Shown here: one piece after another, positions 1 to 6,794 of the stretch | Position numbering within the stretch: position 1 is the first letter of the stretch | How the letters are laid out: each line of letters begins with the position of its first letter | DNA from: Rhodospirillales bacterium | GTDB taxonomy: Bacteria; Pseudomonadota; Alphaproteobacteria; Rhodospirillales; JABHCV01 | DNA length: 17,360 bases | Assembly: GCA_016776705.1 (NCBI GenBank) | Contig: JADHSW010000040.1 | Span: 1 to 17,360 of the forward strand | Direction: 5' to 3' | Made by a program: the position numbers and the translations under genes | Notes under the pieces: model-generated | Seen by the model: only the letters and a program-made list of their open reading frames with translations | Told to the model about the DNA's origin: nothing | Databases searched by the model: none

Positions 1-75
1 CAGGGCCGTCGATCCGGACACAAAATGCTCGATCAGACGGTCTTGTTTGTAATGGCTAAGTCGGCTCTTTCGCAT
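1..75 (-). CDS. IS1595-like transposase, N-terminal 25 codons only
   Basis: Reading leftward from ATG at 75-73, the frame stays open to the window edge and gives a basic N-terminus that begins MRKSRLSHYKQDRLIEHF. IS1595-type (ISXO2-like) transposases commonly begin with this helix-turn-helix-like segment, before the zinc-binding and DDE-type catalytic parts. An alternative ATG three codons upstream (84-82) adds MGT. The catalytic region lies outside the window, so whether the gene is intact cannot be judged. The proximity to the inverted repeat at 98-119 supports the call. Confidence 0.68.
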   Translation of the reverse strand, partial: MRKSRLSHYKQDRLIEHFVSGSTAL

Positions 76-119
76 AGTACCCATGATAACCTCAAAACTG
101 AGTTATCTGGGTCAGCCCC
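1..119 (-). mobile_element. End of an IS1595-like insertion sequence, cut by the window edge
   Basis: Read on the minus strand, the block starts with a candidate terminal inverted repeat at about 119-98 (GGGGCTGACCCAGATAACTC) and runs into the start of a transposase gene. The abrupt change after 119 into AT-rich DNA fits an element boundary. IS1595-family elements usually duplicate 8 bp of target, so 120-127 or 121-128 could be one copy, but the other end lies outside the window. The family call comes from the transposase N-terminus and this G-rich terminus, both recognised by eye. Confidence 0.7.
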
Positions 120-316
120 TAAGATTTTAATGTTTTTGGTGTCCCATCTGATTCGGATCGTCGAAAGGATATTCCCAAAGTCACCAATTTCTTTCCCGCA
201 TTGCATTGGAGTATTCATCAAGTGTTACTAATATTTACAGCTCTAAATATTACATGTCAAATTTTTTGATCTGTAATTGATTGCAATGACAATAATACGG
301 TGTAACAATTCTCATC
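120..316. other. AT-rich intergenic flank between the IS end and marR-like gene
   Basis: No convincing gene is seen here. An ORF at 25-231 (+) runs across the IS boundary and has no family resemblance. The right part (261-300) is AT-rich and should hold the promoter of the MarR-like gene. It contains an 8-bp perfect palindrome ATTGCAAT at 280-287, just upstream of an AATAAT -10-like hexamer at 291-296. Confidence 0.55.
280..296 (+). promoter_or_regulatory. Possible MarR operator and -10 element
   Basis: The perfect palindrome ATTGCAAT (280-287) lies just upstream of AATAAT (291-296). If that hexamer is the -10, transcription starts near 303, about 14 bases before the ATG. No good -35 at standard spacing is visible: TTGATC at 267-272 sits 18 bases upstream. 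MarR proteins often repress their own promoters from AT-rich palindromes, so autoregulation is plausible but inferred. Confidence 0.25.
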
Positions 317-859
317 ATGTCCAAAACGCAGAACCTTCACATCCCACAACTCGGCACCTATCTACAGCGCCTTGAAGAAGGTGATCCGTGTTTTGATGTT
401 CTTGTCGCCCTTCGTCGAATTATTCGAGCTGTGGACCTTCAATCGAGGAGGGTTTCAAAAGAATCCGGATTGACCCCTCCACAGGTTCTCATTTTGCAAT
501 CAATCCAGGACCTTGGAGAGGTGACATCGGGTCGGATTTCCAAAGAAGTCAATCTTAGCCAGGCAACTGTCACGACTATTTTAGACCGGCTGGAACAACG
601 TCAATTAATCGAGCGTTACCGGAGCACAAAAGACCGCCGGATAGTCCACGCCCGTTTAACTCTTGGCGGGAAACAGGCCCTAAGAAAAGCGCCAACGCTT
701 TTGCATGATAAGTTTATTGAAGCATTCCTCGGCTATGACAAAAAAAATCAGAAAAGGATTCTCGACACCCTGAAAGAAGTTGCCAGAATGCTGGGTGGCG
801 GAGAGCTGGACGCGGCGCCAATTCTCGTTGTACAGCCCCCAACGGCAATAGAAAAATAA
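317..859 (+). CDS. MarR-family transcriptional regulator
   Basis: This 180-residue protein has the MarR winged-helix layout. An N-terminal dimerisation helix covers about 25-48. The helix-turn-helix lies at about 52-95, with the recognition helix near SQATVTTILDRLE (81-93). The wing holds the conserved acidic-Arg-Arg turn (STKDRR, 103-108), and C-terminal dimer helices follow from about 118. MarR proteins are dimeric repressors or activators that often sense small aromatic or oxidised ligands. The spacing of its parts recalls EctR-like MarR members, but no ectoine genes are nearby, so the target is unknown. The ATG at 317 has no clear Shine-Dalgarno sequence, so the mRNA may have a very short leader. 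The last 20 residues, rich in Pro and Val, extend past the normal fold. Confidence 0.9.
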   Translation: MSKTQNLHIPQLGTYLQRLEEGDPCFDVLVALRRIIRAVDLQSRRVSKESGLTPPQVLILQSIQDLGEVTSGRISKEVNLSQATVTTILDRLEQRQLIERYRSTKDRRIVHARLTLGGKQALRKAPTLLHDKFIEAFLGYDKKNQKRILDTLKEVARMLGGGELDAAPILVVQPPTAIEK

Positions 860-1013
860 ACGGAATTTCTATTATCTTAAGTGCCGAATAAGGATGGGTG
901 TGAGAAACCCCTTTATCAGGTGGAGACCTGCCTTACCCCGACAGGGACGGAAATAGCCTGAAAACCCCAATACAGGTAATTCAGGCTTAACTATTTCGTT
1001 TTATCCTCTTCAT
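860..1013 (+). other. Intergenic region with several inverted repeats; possible structured leader
   Basis: This 154-base gap holds a run of potential hairpins on the strand of the next gene. GGGT 896-899 pairs with ACCC 907-910 and can be extended by AAG 890-892 with CTT 911-913. CAGGT 917-921 pairs with ACCTG 926-930 around a GGAG tetraloop. AGCCTGAA 955-962 pairs with TTCAGGCT 980-987. The left arm of the last could instead pair with CAGG 973-976, which would give two mutually exclusive folds. There is no poly-T tract after the last stem, so it is not a typical terminator. It does not match any riboswitch class I can recall. Confidence 0.4.
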
Positions 1014-1589
1014 ATGAGGCAACAATTCCTTATCCCAACAATCGGTCTGATCGCCCTTGGCGTCCTGTTTGCCCTGCAGATGCAGGTTAAACCGGCCAGC
1101 GCCGCGCTCAAGTGCTCGCGTCTGGTCAAGACAGCGGGAGGAGAGAAGATCGTCAACACCTGCGGTTCATGCAGGATCGTCAACATTCAGCGCAAACGGC
1201 CGGGAGCCGATGCACCCATAAACAGGACCCTGACACTGGCCCCGAGAACGACGACTGATTTGTCCTTCCGCGGCCCCGGTCAATCGAGAATTCTGGCCGA
1301 CACTCCCTGTAGCGAAGCCGGGGCGGATGGCTCCAATACCGGGGCACAGCCCTCACCGGAAGGGGACGGCAAACGCTGCATCCTGATGCAAAGAACCCAG
1401 AAAGCCGGCATCACCGGTTTGGCGTTGGCGAACACTTGCGCGGAATGCCGGACAGCGGTGGTTGATCGCATTGACGCCGGCGGCCAGAGACGCTCGCAAA
1501 ACGTCGTCATCGCCGGCAAATCCGTTATACCCCTGCCTGCACTAGGCGCTGTTCAGGCGGGCATACTCCACGAAAAAGCGTGCAAGTAA
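1014..1589 (+). CDS. Secreted protein with two tandem four-cysteine modules, function unknown
   Basis: This 191-residue protein has a signal peptide: a hydrophobic core at about 8-22 and an ASA|A cleavage site after residue 30. The mature part is an internal duplication. Module 1 has Cys34, Cys50, Cys53 and Cys99; module 2 has Cys122, Cys142, Cys145 and Cys190. In each, the middle pair sits in an N-T-C-x-x-C-R motif followed by a Val/Asp-Arg stretch, and the module closes with a Cys near a conserved acidic or basic end. The spacing is nearly the same in both copies (16/3/46 and 20/3/45). The two modules are joined by a Gly/Ser/Pro linker (about 100-118). I do not recognise the family. In the periplasm the cysteines could form disulfides or bind a metal. 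The ATG has no obvious Shine-Dalgarno sequence and follows the hairpin-rich gap. The gene converges on the CoA-transferase gene. Confidence 0.85.
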   Translation: MRQQFLIPTIGLIALGVLFALQMQVKPASAALKCSRLVKTAGGEKIVNTCGSCRIVNIQRKRPGADAPINRTLTLAPRTTTDLSFRGPGQSRILADTPCSEAGADGSNTGAQPSPEGDGKRCILMQRTQKAGITGLALANTCAECRTAVVDRIDAGGQRRSQNVVIAGKSVIPLPALGAVQAGILHEKACK

Positions 1590-1609
1590 TATTTATTAAT
1601 TTCAGTATA

Positions 1610-2716
1610 TTATTGCCATTTATTAAGAGATTTGCTTAAGTCAATCTCGACGTATGGCCTGCGGTCTTCCGGTGCTTTCCCATCCACATGGGCGGGCCAC
1701 ATAACCTGACAGTGGTCGTCGTGCTTTCGCACCTGCTGGCGCAACTGCACTTGTGGATGGGCGGCGGCTTCATCGTAATCCAGCACCGCCTGATAGCAGC
1801 AATCCGCCCCATCCAGAAGCCGTTCCCAATGATCAAGATTGTGGGCCGAAAGCAGCGCCTTGACCTCCTTTATCAGGGCCGTTTGCGGCAGCGTTTCACC
1901 CTGCCTTGCGATCCAGTCCTCACGGCCGACTGCACGACAGAAGTTAGCCCAGAATTTAGGCTCCAGTGCGCCCAGGGTAACGAAGCGCCCGTCGGCCGTT
2001 GGGTAGACGCCGTAACAAGCAGCTCCGCCGTTCAGCAGGTTACCGTTGCGCGTCATCGGCTCGCCCAGTACCTGTCCTGTCATTCCCCATGCCTGCCATG
2101 CCATGAAGTTATCGGCCATGGCAAGATCAATGTAAGCACCCTTGCCGGTTCTCTGGCAGCGAATCATGGCGGCCAGAATGGCGTTTACGGCGTTCAACGC
2201 CCCGGTAAAGTCGGCGGCGGGAGGCCAGCCGGCAATGGGTGATTTCGCAACCCCGGAAACGGCCAGTCCACCGGTCAGGGCGATGTAGTTGATGTCGTGC
2301 CCGCCCTCGTCGCTTTTCGGCCCCTGCTGGCCGTAGCCGGTCAGGGCGCAGTGGATCAGGCGAGGATTGACTGAATTCAGAACGTCGCGGGTAAAACCCA
2401 GGCGATCCATGACGCCGGGACGGTAGGATTCCAGCATTACGTCGGCACGGGACAGCAGCTCTTCAAAGCCCTTTCGACCTTGATCGGATTTAAGGTCAAT
2501 ACGCAGCACCGATTTGCCAGCATTGACGGCCTTGTAGAAAGGCTCCCCTTCAACCCCGCCGGTGAGCGGACTCATACCCAACAGGGGATCACCCCCTGGT
2601 GGTTCAACCTTGATCACATCCGCACCCATATCGGCGAGCATCTGCGTCGCCGAAGGGCCGGGAAGATACTGGCTTAAATCCAGGACGCGGGTACCGTCCA
2701 GAAGCGACTCCGACAC
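1610..2716 (-). CDS. CaiB/BaiF family III CoA-transferase (alpha-methylacyl-CoA racemase-like)
   Basis: This 368-residue protein is the usual length for family III CoA-transferases. These enzymes move CoA between acyl groups, or, in the alpha-methylacyl-CoA racemase branch, epimerise 2-methylacyl-CoA. Family marks are the N-terminal GTRVLDLSQYLPGPSATQML (8-27), GADVIKVEPPGGD (31-43), and TGYGQQGPK followed by GGHDINYIALTGG (138-150). The Asp of HDINY (residue 141) matches the catalytic Asp of the racemase branch. The HDINY motif favours a racemase-like member over a formyl-CoA-type transferase; the substrate is not predictable. The start is GTG at 2716-2714 and shares one base with the clpA stop (TAGTG), so translation is probably coupled to clpA. 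This enzyme has no known link to the Clp machinery. Confidence 0.9.
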   Translation of the reverse strand: MSESLLDGTRVLDLSQYLPGPSATQMLADMGADVIKVEPPGGDPLLGMSPLTGGVEGEPFYKAVNAGKSVLRIDLKSDQGRKGFEELLSRADVMLESYRPGVMDRLGFTRDVLNSVNPRLIHCALTGYGQQGPKSDEGGHDINYIALTGGLAVSGVAKSPIAGWPPAADFTGALNAVNAILAAMIRCQRTGKGAYIDLAMADNFMAWQAWGMTGQVLGEPMTRNGNLLNGGAACYGVYPTADGRFVTLGALEPKFWANFCRAVGREDWIARQGETLPQTALIKEVKALLSAHNLDHWERLLDGADCCYQAVLDYDEAAAHPQVQLRQQVRKHDDHCQVMWPAHVDGKAPEDRRPYVEIDLSKSLNKWQ

Positions 2717-5043
2717 TATTTGACCAACGCCGGTTTTTTACCGGGTTTCCTGGGTTTTTTCGGCTTTTTGGGCTCAGGATCGGGATAGGCGAAGACGGCC
2801 TTGCCATCCTTAACGGATATACGCACGACACCACCGTCCGCCAGCCTGCCGAACAGCAGTTCTTCGGCCAGAGGCTTCTTGATGTGTTCCTGAATGACAC
2901 GGGCCAGCGGGCGGGCGCCAAACAGCTTGTCATAGCCCTTCTTCGCCAGCCATTCGCGGGCTTCGTCGGCCAACTCGATAATAACGTTGCGTTCGTCCAG
3001 TTGTGCTTCAAGCTCGATGATGAACTTGTCGACAACCCGTGAGACAACTTCGGGCGTCAGGCTGGAGAACCCAATCACCGCGTCAAGCCGGTTACGGAAT
3101 TCAGGCGTGAACATACGTTCAATGGCTTCCGTATCATCGCCCGTGCGCTCGGAACGCTCAAAGCCAATGGCCGGTTTGGCCATTTCCGAGGCCCCGGCAT
3201 TGGTCGTCATGATCAGCACGACATTGCGAAAATCGATGCTCTTGCCGTTGTGATCGGTCAGCTTGCCGTGATCCATCACCTGCAAAAGGATATTGAACAG
3301 GTCCGGATGGGCTTTTTCGATTTCATCCAGCAAAAGCACCGTATGGGGCTGTTGATCGACCGCATCGGTCAACAGTCCGCCCTGATCGAAGCCCACATAT
3401 CCGGGCGGCGCGCCAATCAGCCGTGAGACGCTGTGGCGCTCCATGTATTCCGACATATCAAAGCGCACCAGCTCGACTCCCAGTGTCATCGCCAGCTGGC
3501 GGGCGACTTCTGTCTTGCCGACGCCCGTGGGGCCGGAGAATAAATACGCGCCGATGGGTTTTTCAGGTTCGCGCAATCCGGCCCGGGACATCTTGATAGC
3601 GCTGGCAAGCGCCGTAATCGCCTTGTCCTGACCGAAGACCATGTTTTTAAGGTCCGTTTCCAGGGTCAGCAGGGCCTTGCGGTCGTCGCTGGACACGCTT
3701 CTGGGCGGGATGCGGGCGATCATGGCGACCGTTTCTTCCACATCCTTGACGGTGACTTTTTTGCGCCGCTTGTTTTCGGGCAGCAGCATGCGCGACGCGC
3801 CGACCTCGTCAATAACGTCAATGGCCTTGTCCGGCAGCTTGCGGTCGTTGATATAGCGCGCCGACAACTCAACAGCCTTGCGCAGGGCTTCGCTAGAATA
3901 GGTGACCTTGTGATGCTCCTCGAAATAGGGCTTCAGGCCTTTAAGGATTTTCACCGTGTCTTCAATCGAAGGTTCATGGATATCGATTTTCTGGAAACGG
4001 CGGACCAGGGCCCGGTCTTTTTCAAAATGCGAGCGGTATTCCTTGTAGGTGGTCGAGCCCATACAACGAAGTTTGCCGTTGGCGAGCGAGGGTTTAAGGA
4101 TGTTCGAGGCGTCCATGGAACCGCCGCTGGTTGCGCCTGCGCCGATAACTGTATGAATTTCATCAATAAACATGATCGCGTGCGGCATGCCTTCCAGTTC
4201 CTTGATCACCGCTTTCAGGCGTTCCTCAAAATCGCCGCGATAGCGTGTTCCGGCCAGCAGGGAACCCATGTCGAGAGCGTAAATCGTCGCCTCTTTCAAG
4301 ACATCCGGGACTTCTCCATTAACGATGCGCCGGGCCAGACCTTCGGCGATGGCTGTTTTACCAACGCCTGGATCACCCACATACAGCGGATTGTTCTTGG
4401 AGCGGCGGCAAAGAATCTGGATCGTCCGATCAACCTCGGCCTCGCGACCAATCAGCGGATCGATCTCGTTATCCACGGCCTTCTGGTTCAGATTGATGCA
4501 GTAAGCTTCAAGCGCCTCGTCTGCGGATTTAACAACTTCCTCGCCAGCCATGTCCTCGTCAGCGCCGCTGACAGTCGCCGGTCCATCTTTACCCGGAACC
4601 TTGGCGATGCCGTGCGATATGTAGTTGACCGCATCCAGGCGCGACATATCGTGAATTTGCAGGAAATAGACCGCATGGGATTCCCGTTCGGAAAACAGCG
4701 CCACCAGAACGTTGGCGCCGGTGACTTCCTCGCGGCCAGATGACTGTACATGAATGATGGCCCGCTGCACGACGCGCTGGAAGCCCGCTGTCGGCTTGGG
4801 ATCGGCCATGGGCGTGTCTGTCAGTGATTCTAGACGGATTTCGGCCAACTCGTCGTTGATAAAATCAACCAGATTCGAGCGTAACTGGCCCAGGTCCACG
4901 CCGCATGCCCTGAGAACCGCGACGGCGTCCTGATCATCGGTCAGGGCCATCAACAAGTGCTCCAGGGTGGCGTATTCATGGCGGCGTTCCGTCGCCATCG
5001 CCAACGCCCGGTGTAGTGTCTGTTCTAGATTTCTGGATAACAC
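2716..5043 (-). CDS. clpA: ATP-dependent Clp protease ATP-binding subunit ClpA
   Basis: ClpA is the AAA+ unfoldase that feeds substrates into the ClpP peptidase and takes N-end-rule substrates from ClpS. The 775 residues hold the N-terminal ClpS-binding repeat domain (about 1-145). The first AAA+ module has Walker A GDPGVGKT at 223-230, Walker B with MFIDE at 291-295 and the pore-loop region near 265-270. The second module has Walker A GPTGVGKT at 504-511 and Walker B LLLDE at 570-574. IGF at 626-628 matches the IGL/IGF loop that docks on ClpP. There is no ClpB-type middle coiled coil. The C-terminus ends in a Lys/Pro-rich tail (about 750-775), longer than usual. The start is GTG at 5043-5041, immediately after the clpS stop codon, with a GGAGACGAG ribosome site inside the end of clpS. 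No clpP is in the window. Confidence 0.97.
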   Translation of the reverse strand: MLSRNLEQTLHRALAMATERRHEYATLEHLLMALTDDQDAVAVLRACGVDLGQLRSNLVDFINDELAEIRLESLTDTPMADPKPTAGFQRVVQRAIIHVQSSGREEVTGANVLVALFSERESHAVYFLQIHDMSRLDAVNYISHGIAKVPGKDGPATVSGADEDMAGEEVVKSADEALEAYCINLNQKAVDNEIDPLIGREAEVDRTIQILCRRSKNNPLYVGDPGVGKTAIAEGLARRIVNGEVPDVLKEATIYALDMGSLLAGTRYRGDFEERLKAVIKELEGMPHAIMFIDEIHTVIGAGATSGGSMDASNILKPSLANGKLRCMGSTTYKEYRSHFEKDRALVRRFQKIDIHEPSIEDTVKILKGLKPYFEEHHKVTYSSEALRKAVELSARYINDRKLPDKAIDVIDEVGASRMLLPENKRRKKVTVKDVEETVAMIARIPPRSVSSDDRKALLTLETDLKNMVFGQDKAITALASAIKMSRAGLREPEKPIGAYLFSGPTGVGKTEVARQLAMTLGVELVRFDMSEYMERHSVSRLIGAPPGYVGFDQGGLLTDAVDQQPHTVLLLDEIEKAHPDLFNILLQVMDHGKLTDHNGKSIDFRNVVLIMTTNAGASEMAKPAIGFERSERTGDDTEAIERMFTPEFRNRLDAVIGFSSLTPEVVSRVVDKFIIELEAQLDERNVIIELADEAREWLAKKGYDKLFGARPLARVIQEHIKKPLAEELLFGRLADGGVVRISVKDGKAVFAYPDPEPKKPKKPRKPGKKPALVK

Positions 5044-5400
5044 TTACTCGTCTCCGTCTTTTTCGATGGTGCATTGCAGGGGGTGATCGTTCTGGCGCGC
5101 CAGATCCATCACCTGTGTCGCTTTCGTTTCAGCCAACTCGTGGGTGAAAACGCCGCAAACCCCCACGCCACGCTGATGCACATGCAGCATGATCCGGGTC
5201 GCCTCTTCCTGACCCTTTTGGAAAAAGCGCTCCAGCACATGAATGACGAATTCCATAGGAGTGTAATCGTCGTTCAGCATCAAGACCTTATACATCGCAG
5301 GCTTCTTCGTTTTGGGCCGCGATTTGGTAGCGATTCCGATTTCGAAATCGTCGTCACCTTCTGTCTTTCCCGGCGGCTTCGCCCCGTATTCGTCACTCAT
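5044..5400 (-). CDS. clpS: ATP-dependent Clp protease adaptor ClpS
   Basis: ClpS binds N-end-rule (N-degron) proteins and hands them to ClpA. The 118-residue form starts at ATG 5400-5398, preceded by GAGGA six bases upstream. The frame stays open upstream to 5520, but the extra 40 residues lack family similarity and that start has no ribosome site. The core shows the substrate-pocket signature LMLNDDYTPMEFV (40-52, with Asn43 and Asp44-Asp45) and the MLHVHQRG helix with His75. Residues 1-33 are a hydrophilic, acidic then basic extension, as expected for the flexible arm that engages ClpA. Two sigma-70-like promoters lie upstream. The stop codon abuts the clpA GTG. Linkage to clpA suggests the canonical ClpS, not the second alphaproteobacterial paralogue. 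Confidence 0.95.
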   Translation of the reverse strand: MSDEYGAKPPGKTEGDDDFEIGIATKSRPKTKKPAMYKVLMLNDDYTPMEFVIHVLERFFQKGQEEATRIMLHVHQRGVGVCGVFTHELAETKATQVMDLARQNDHPLQCTIEKDGDE

Positions 5401-5436
5401 GTATGTCCTCGGCAATGCTTCCATCATCGTATGTAT

Positions 5437-5464
5437 AGTATATGTGTTTTTTTTAGCTTCGCAA
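5437..5464 (-). promoter_or_regulatory. Candidate clpS promoter, proximal
   Basis: On the minus strand, TTGCGA (5464-5459) and TATACT (5442-5437) are separated by 16 bases. They match the sigma-70 consensus at 4/6 and 5/6. Transcription would start about 30 bases upstream of the clpS ATG at 5400. The spacer contains an eight-base A tract. Confidence 0.4.
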
Positions 5465-5484
5465 AAGGGGGGAAGAGCAAATTC

Positions 5485-5513
5485 ACTATATATTGAAGTC
5501 CCTTTACATCCAA
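5485..5513 (-). promoter_or_regulatory. Candidate clpS promoter, distal
   Basis: On the minus strand, TTGGAT (5513-5508) and TATAGT (5490-5485) are separated by exactly 17 bases, with 4/6 and 5/6 matches to sigma-70 elements. Transcription would start near 5478, giving a leader of about 78 bases before clpS. Together with the proximal candidate this suggests tandem promoters for the clpS-clpA-CoA-transferase operon. Confidence 0.5.
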
Positions 5514-5605
5514 TAAACACCTATTAATCACTTGTTTTTTAATAAAGTATTCGTTCATTCGAAGTTCATATTTAAAGCGTTAGTTTTATTGAGTGTCCGG
5601 ATTGG

Positions 5606-6454
5606 GTGAACAACGTGCAGATTGCTTTCGATGACATGAAAAGCCCGGTGGCCTTCAGGGGTTGCGACGAAATGGCCCCTGCCATTGGCTCCATCTTGCA
5701 GGGGTGGTCCTTTCACAAGGCAAGGGCGGCTGACCACCCCTCCCCTGCCATTACCATTTCCAGGACCCCGAGTGGATACGCCAGAGAATCAGAATGGCTG
5801 AGCGAACCCGTCGTTTACCCGAACATTATCAACGCCGCCTGTGATTTTCTGGTCGATGCCTTCAAATGCTACGTCGCCAATAACCCGTCGCTTTTGTGCC
5901 TGCACACGGCGGCGGTGGACTTTGGCGACGGCCTGTATCTGTTTCCCAGCACCTACAATGCCGGCAAAAGCACCCTGTGCGTTCATCTGGCGAGTCTTGG
6001 CATGAAAGTCTATGCAGACGACGTTCTTTATCTGAACGGAGACTCCCGGGGCATGGCCCCAGGTGTTTTGCCGCGGCTCAGATTACCCCTGCCTGGTGAT
6101 TGTGGTGATGCATTCCATACCTTCGTGGGCAAAAGACAAGGCCCCAAAAGCAGCAGGTTTCTGTACCTGAAAATGCGGGCGGGCGAGCTTGCAAGCTACG
6201 GCGAGACGGCACCGATCAAGGGAATTATCGAACTTTGTCGTGATCCTGTCGCCCGGATGGAAATGCTGCCGGCAACCACCGGCGACATCCTGAAGCGCAC
6301 CATACTGCAGAATTTCGCGCAAGCAGTTCCGGCCCTTGAAACACTAGATCGCCTTCACGGCCTTTGTGAAAAGGCGAAGCGATATACTTTACACTACCCG
6401 GACGGGGCAAGGGCGGCGCGTTTTCTTGTAGAGGCCCTGAAACCATGCCCTTAA
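5606..6454 (+). CDS. HPr kinase/phosphorylase-like P-loop protein (HprK-related)
   Basis: This 282-residue protein resembles the C-terminal kinase domain of HPr kinase. It has the lead-in CLHTAAVDFGDGLYLFP (98-114), the P-loop STYNAGKST (115-123), and YADDVLYL (136-143), which carries the Asp-Asp that in HPr kinases is the catalytic/Mg region. The P-loop is odd: the first Gly of GxxxxGK[ST] is Ser115. HprK-related kinases are known next to PqqD-like proteins in peptide-modification and lasso-peptide-type clusters, where some phosphorylate a peptide. No HPr or PTS gene is near, so classical sugar regulation is unlikely. The start is GTG at 5606 with a weak ribosome site; ATG at 5636 would shorten it by ten residues. 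The 3' end overlaps the PqqD-like gene by 10 bases, so they form one operon. The substrate is unknown. Confidence 0.78.
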   Translation: MNNVQIAFDDMKSPVAFRGCDEMAPAIGSILQGWSFHKARAADHPSPAITISRTPSGYARESEWLSEPVVYPNIINAACDFLVDAFKCYVANNPSLLCLHTAAVDFGDGLYLFPSTYNAGKSTLCVHLASLGMKVYADDVLYLNGDSRGMAPGVLPRLRLPLPGDCGDAFHTFVGKRQGPKSSRFLYLKMRAGELASYGETAPIKGIIELCRDPVARMEMLPATTGDILKRTILQNFAQAVPALETLDRLHGLCEKAKRYTLHYPDGARAARFLVEALKPCP

Positions 6455-6726
6455 AGCAATCCTACACCCGACGACAAGGAATTACAGAGCGCGAAATAGA
6501 TGACGTTATCTTTCTGGTCAATCCCGATACGGACGCGCTGTATCATTTGAACCCTGTTGGAGCGGCCCTGTGGCGTTTGCTTAAAGACAGGACCAACGGC
6601 AAAGAGGCAGCGGACCTGATCTGCAAGGCCTTCCCCGATGCAGACCCAACCACCGTCAAAACTGACATCGTCAAGCTGATGGCGGAATTTTTTGATCATC
6701 AATTGATAACCATCGCTGAGGAATGA
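6445..6726 (+). CDS. PqqD-like protein (RiPP recognition element fold)
   Basis: This 93-residue protein has the PqqD signature: FLVNPDTDALYHLNPVGAAL (23-42), then WRLL, a helical region, and a final winged-helix-like segment with an acidic Cys-containing loop (about 60-85). PqqD-type domains bind the leader of a ribosomally made precursor peptide and present it to modifying enzymes. No PQQ synthesis gene (pqqA, B, C, E) is present, so this is a stand-alone recognition element. Its start codon lies inside the end of the HprK-like gene (10-base overlap), so the two are co-translated and probably act on the same target. This matches, by recall, the HPr-rel-A type kinase/PqqD pairs, but here without a recognisable precursor or other modifying enzyme. 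Confidence 0.82.
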   Translation: MPLKQSYTRRQGITEREIDDVIFLVNPDTDALYHLNPVGAALWRLLKDRTNGKEAADLICKAFPDADPTTVKTDIVKLMAEFFDHQLITIAEE

Positions 6727-6794
6727 AAAATCTTTGGATTCTTAATCATTTGTTATCCACCGAGAGGCTAGGTAGTATTCTGTCGAACGTTTAA
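6723..6794 (+). CDS. Candidate 23-residue peptide overlapping the PqqD-like stop
   Basis: An ATG at 6723 overlaps the TGA of the PqqD-like gene (ATGA) and opens a 23-codon frame ending in TAA at 6792-6794. The product starts MKNLWILNHLLSTERLGS and ends ILSNV, with an amphipathic, Leu-rich look. GAGGA sits directly against the ATG, closer than a normal ribosome site, so initiation would depend on re-initiation after the PqqD-like stop. A precursor peptide is the obvious idea because of the neighbours, but no cleavage site or known core motif is seen. It may be chance. Confidence 0.25.
   Translation: MKNLWILNHLLSTERLGSILSNV

Noticed and set aside
25..231. 68-residue ORF on the plus strand
   Set aside because: It crosses the IS boundary, runs antisense to the transposase start and has no family resemblance or ribosome site.
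1688..2242. 184-residue plus-strand ORF
   Set aside because: It lies antisense within the CoA-transferase gene, whose motifs are complete.
3910..4743. 277-residue plus-strand ORF inside clpA
   Set aside because: It is the shadow of the strongly conserved clpA coding frame; its length reflects clpA codon bias.
5401..5520. Longer clpS start at 5520
   Set aside because: The extra 40 residues lack ClpS similarity, and the candidate promoter sequences overlap them. ATG 5400 has a good ribosome site.
6753..6761. DnaA-box-like TTATCCACC before the carboxypeptidase gene
   Set aside because: It is a single 8-of-9 match with no cluster, AT-rich unwinding element or replication gene, so it is not an origin.
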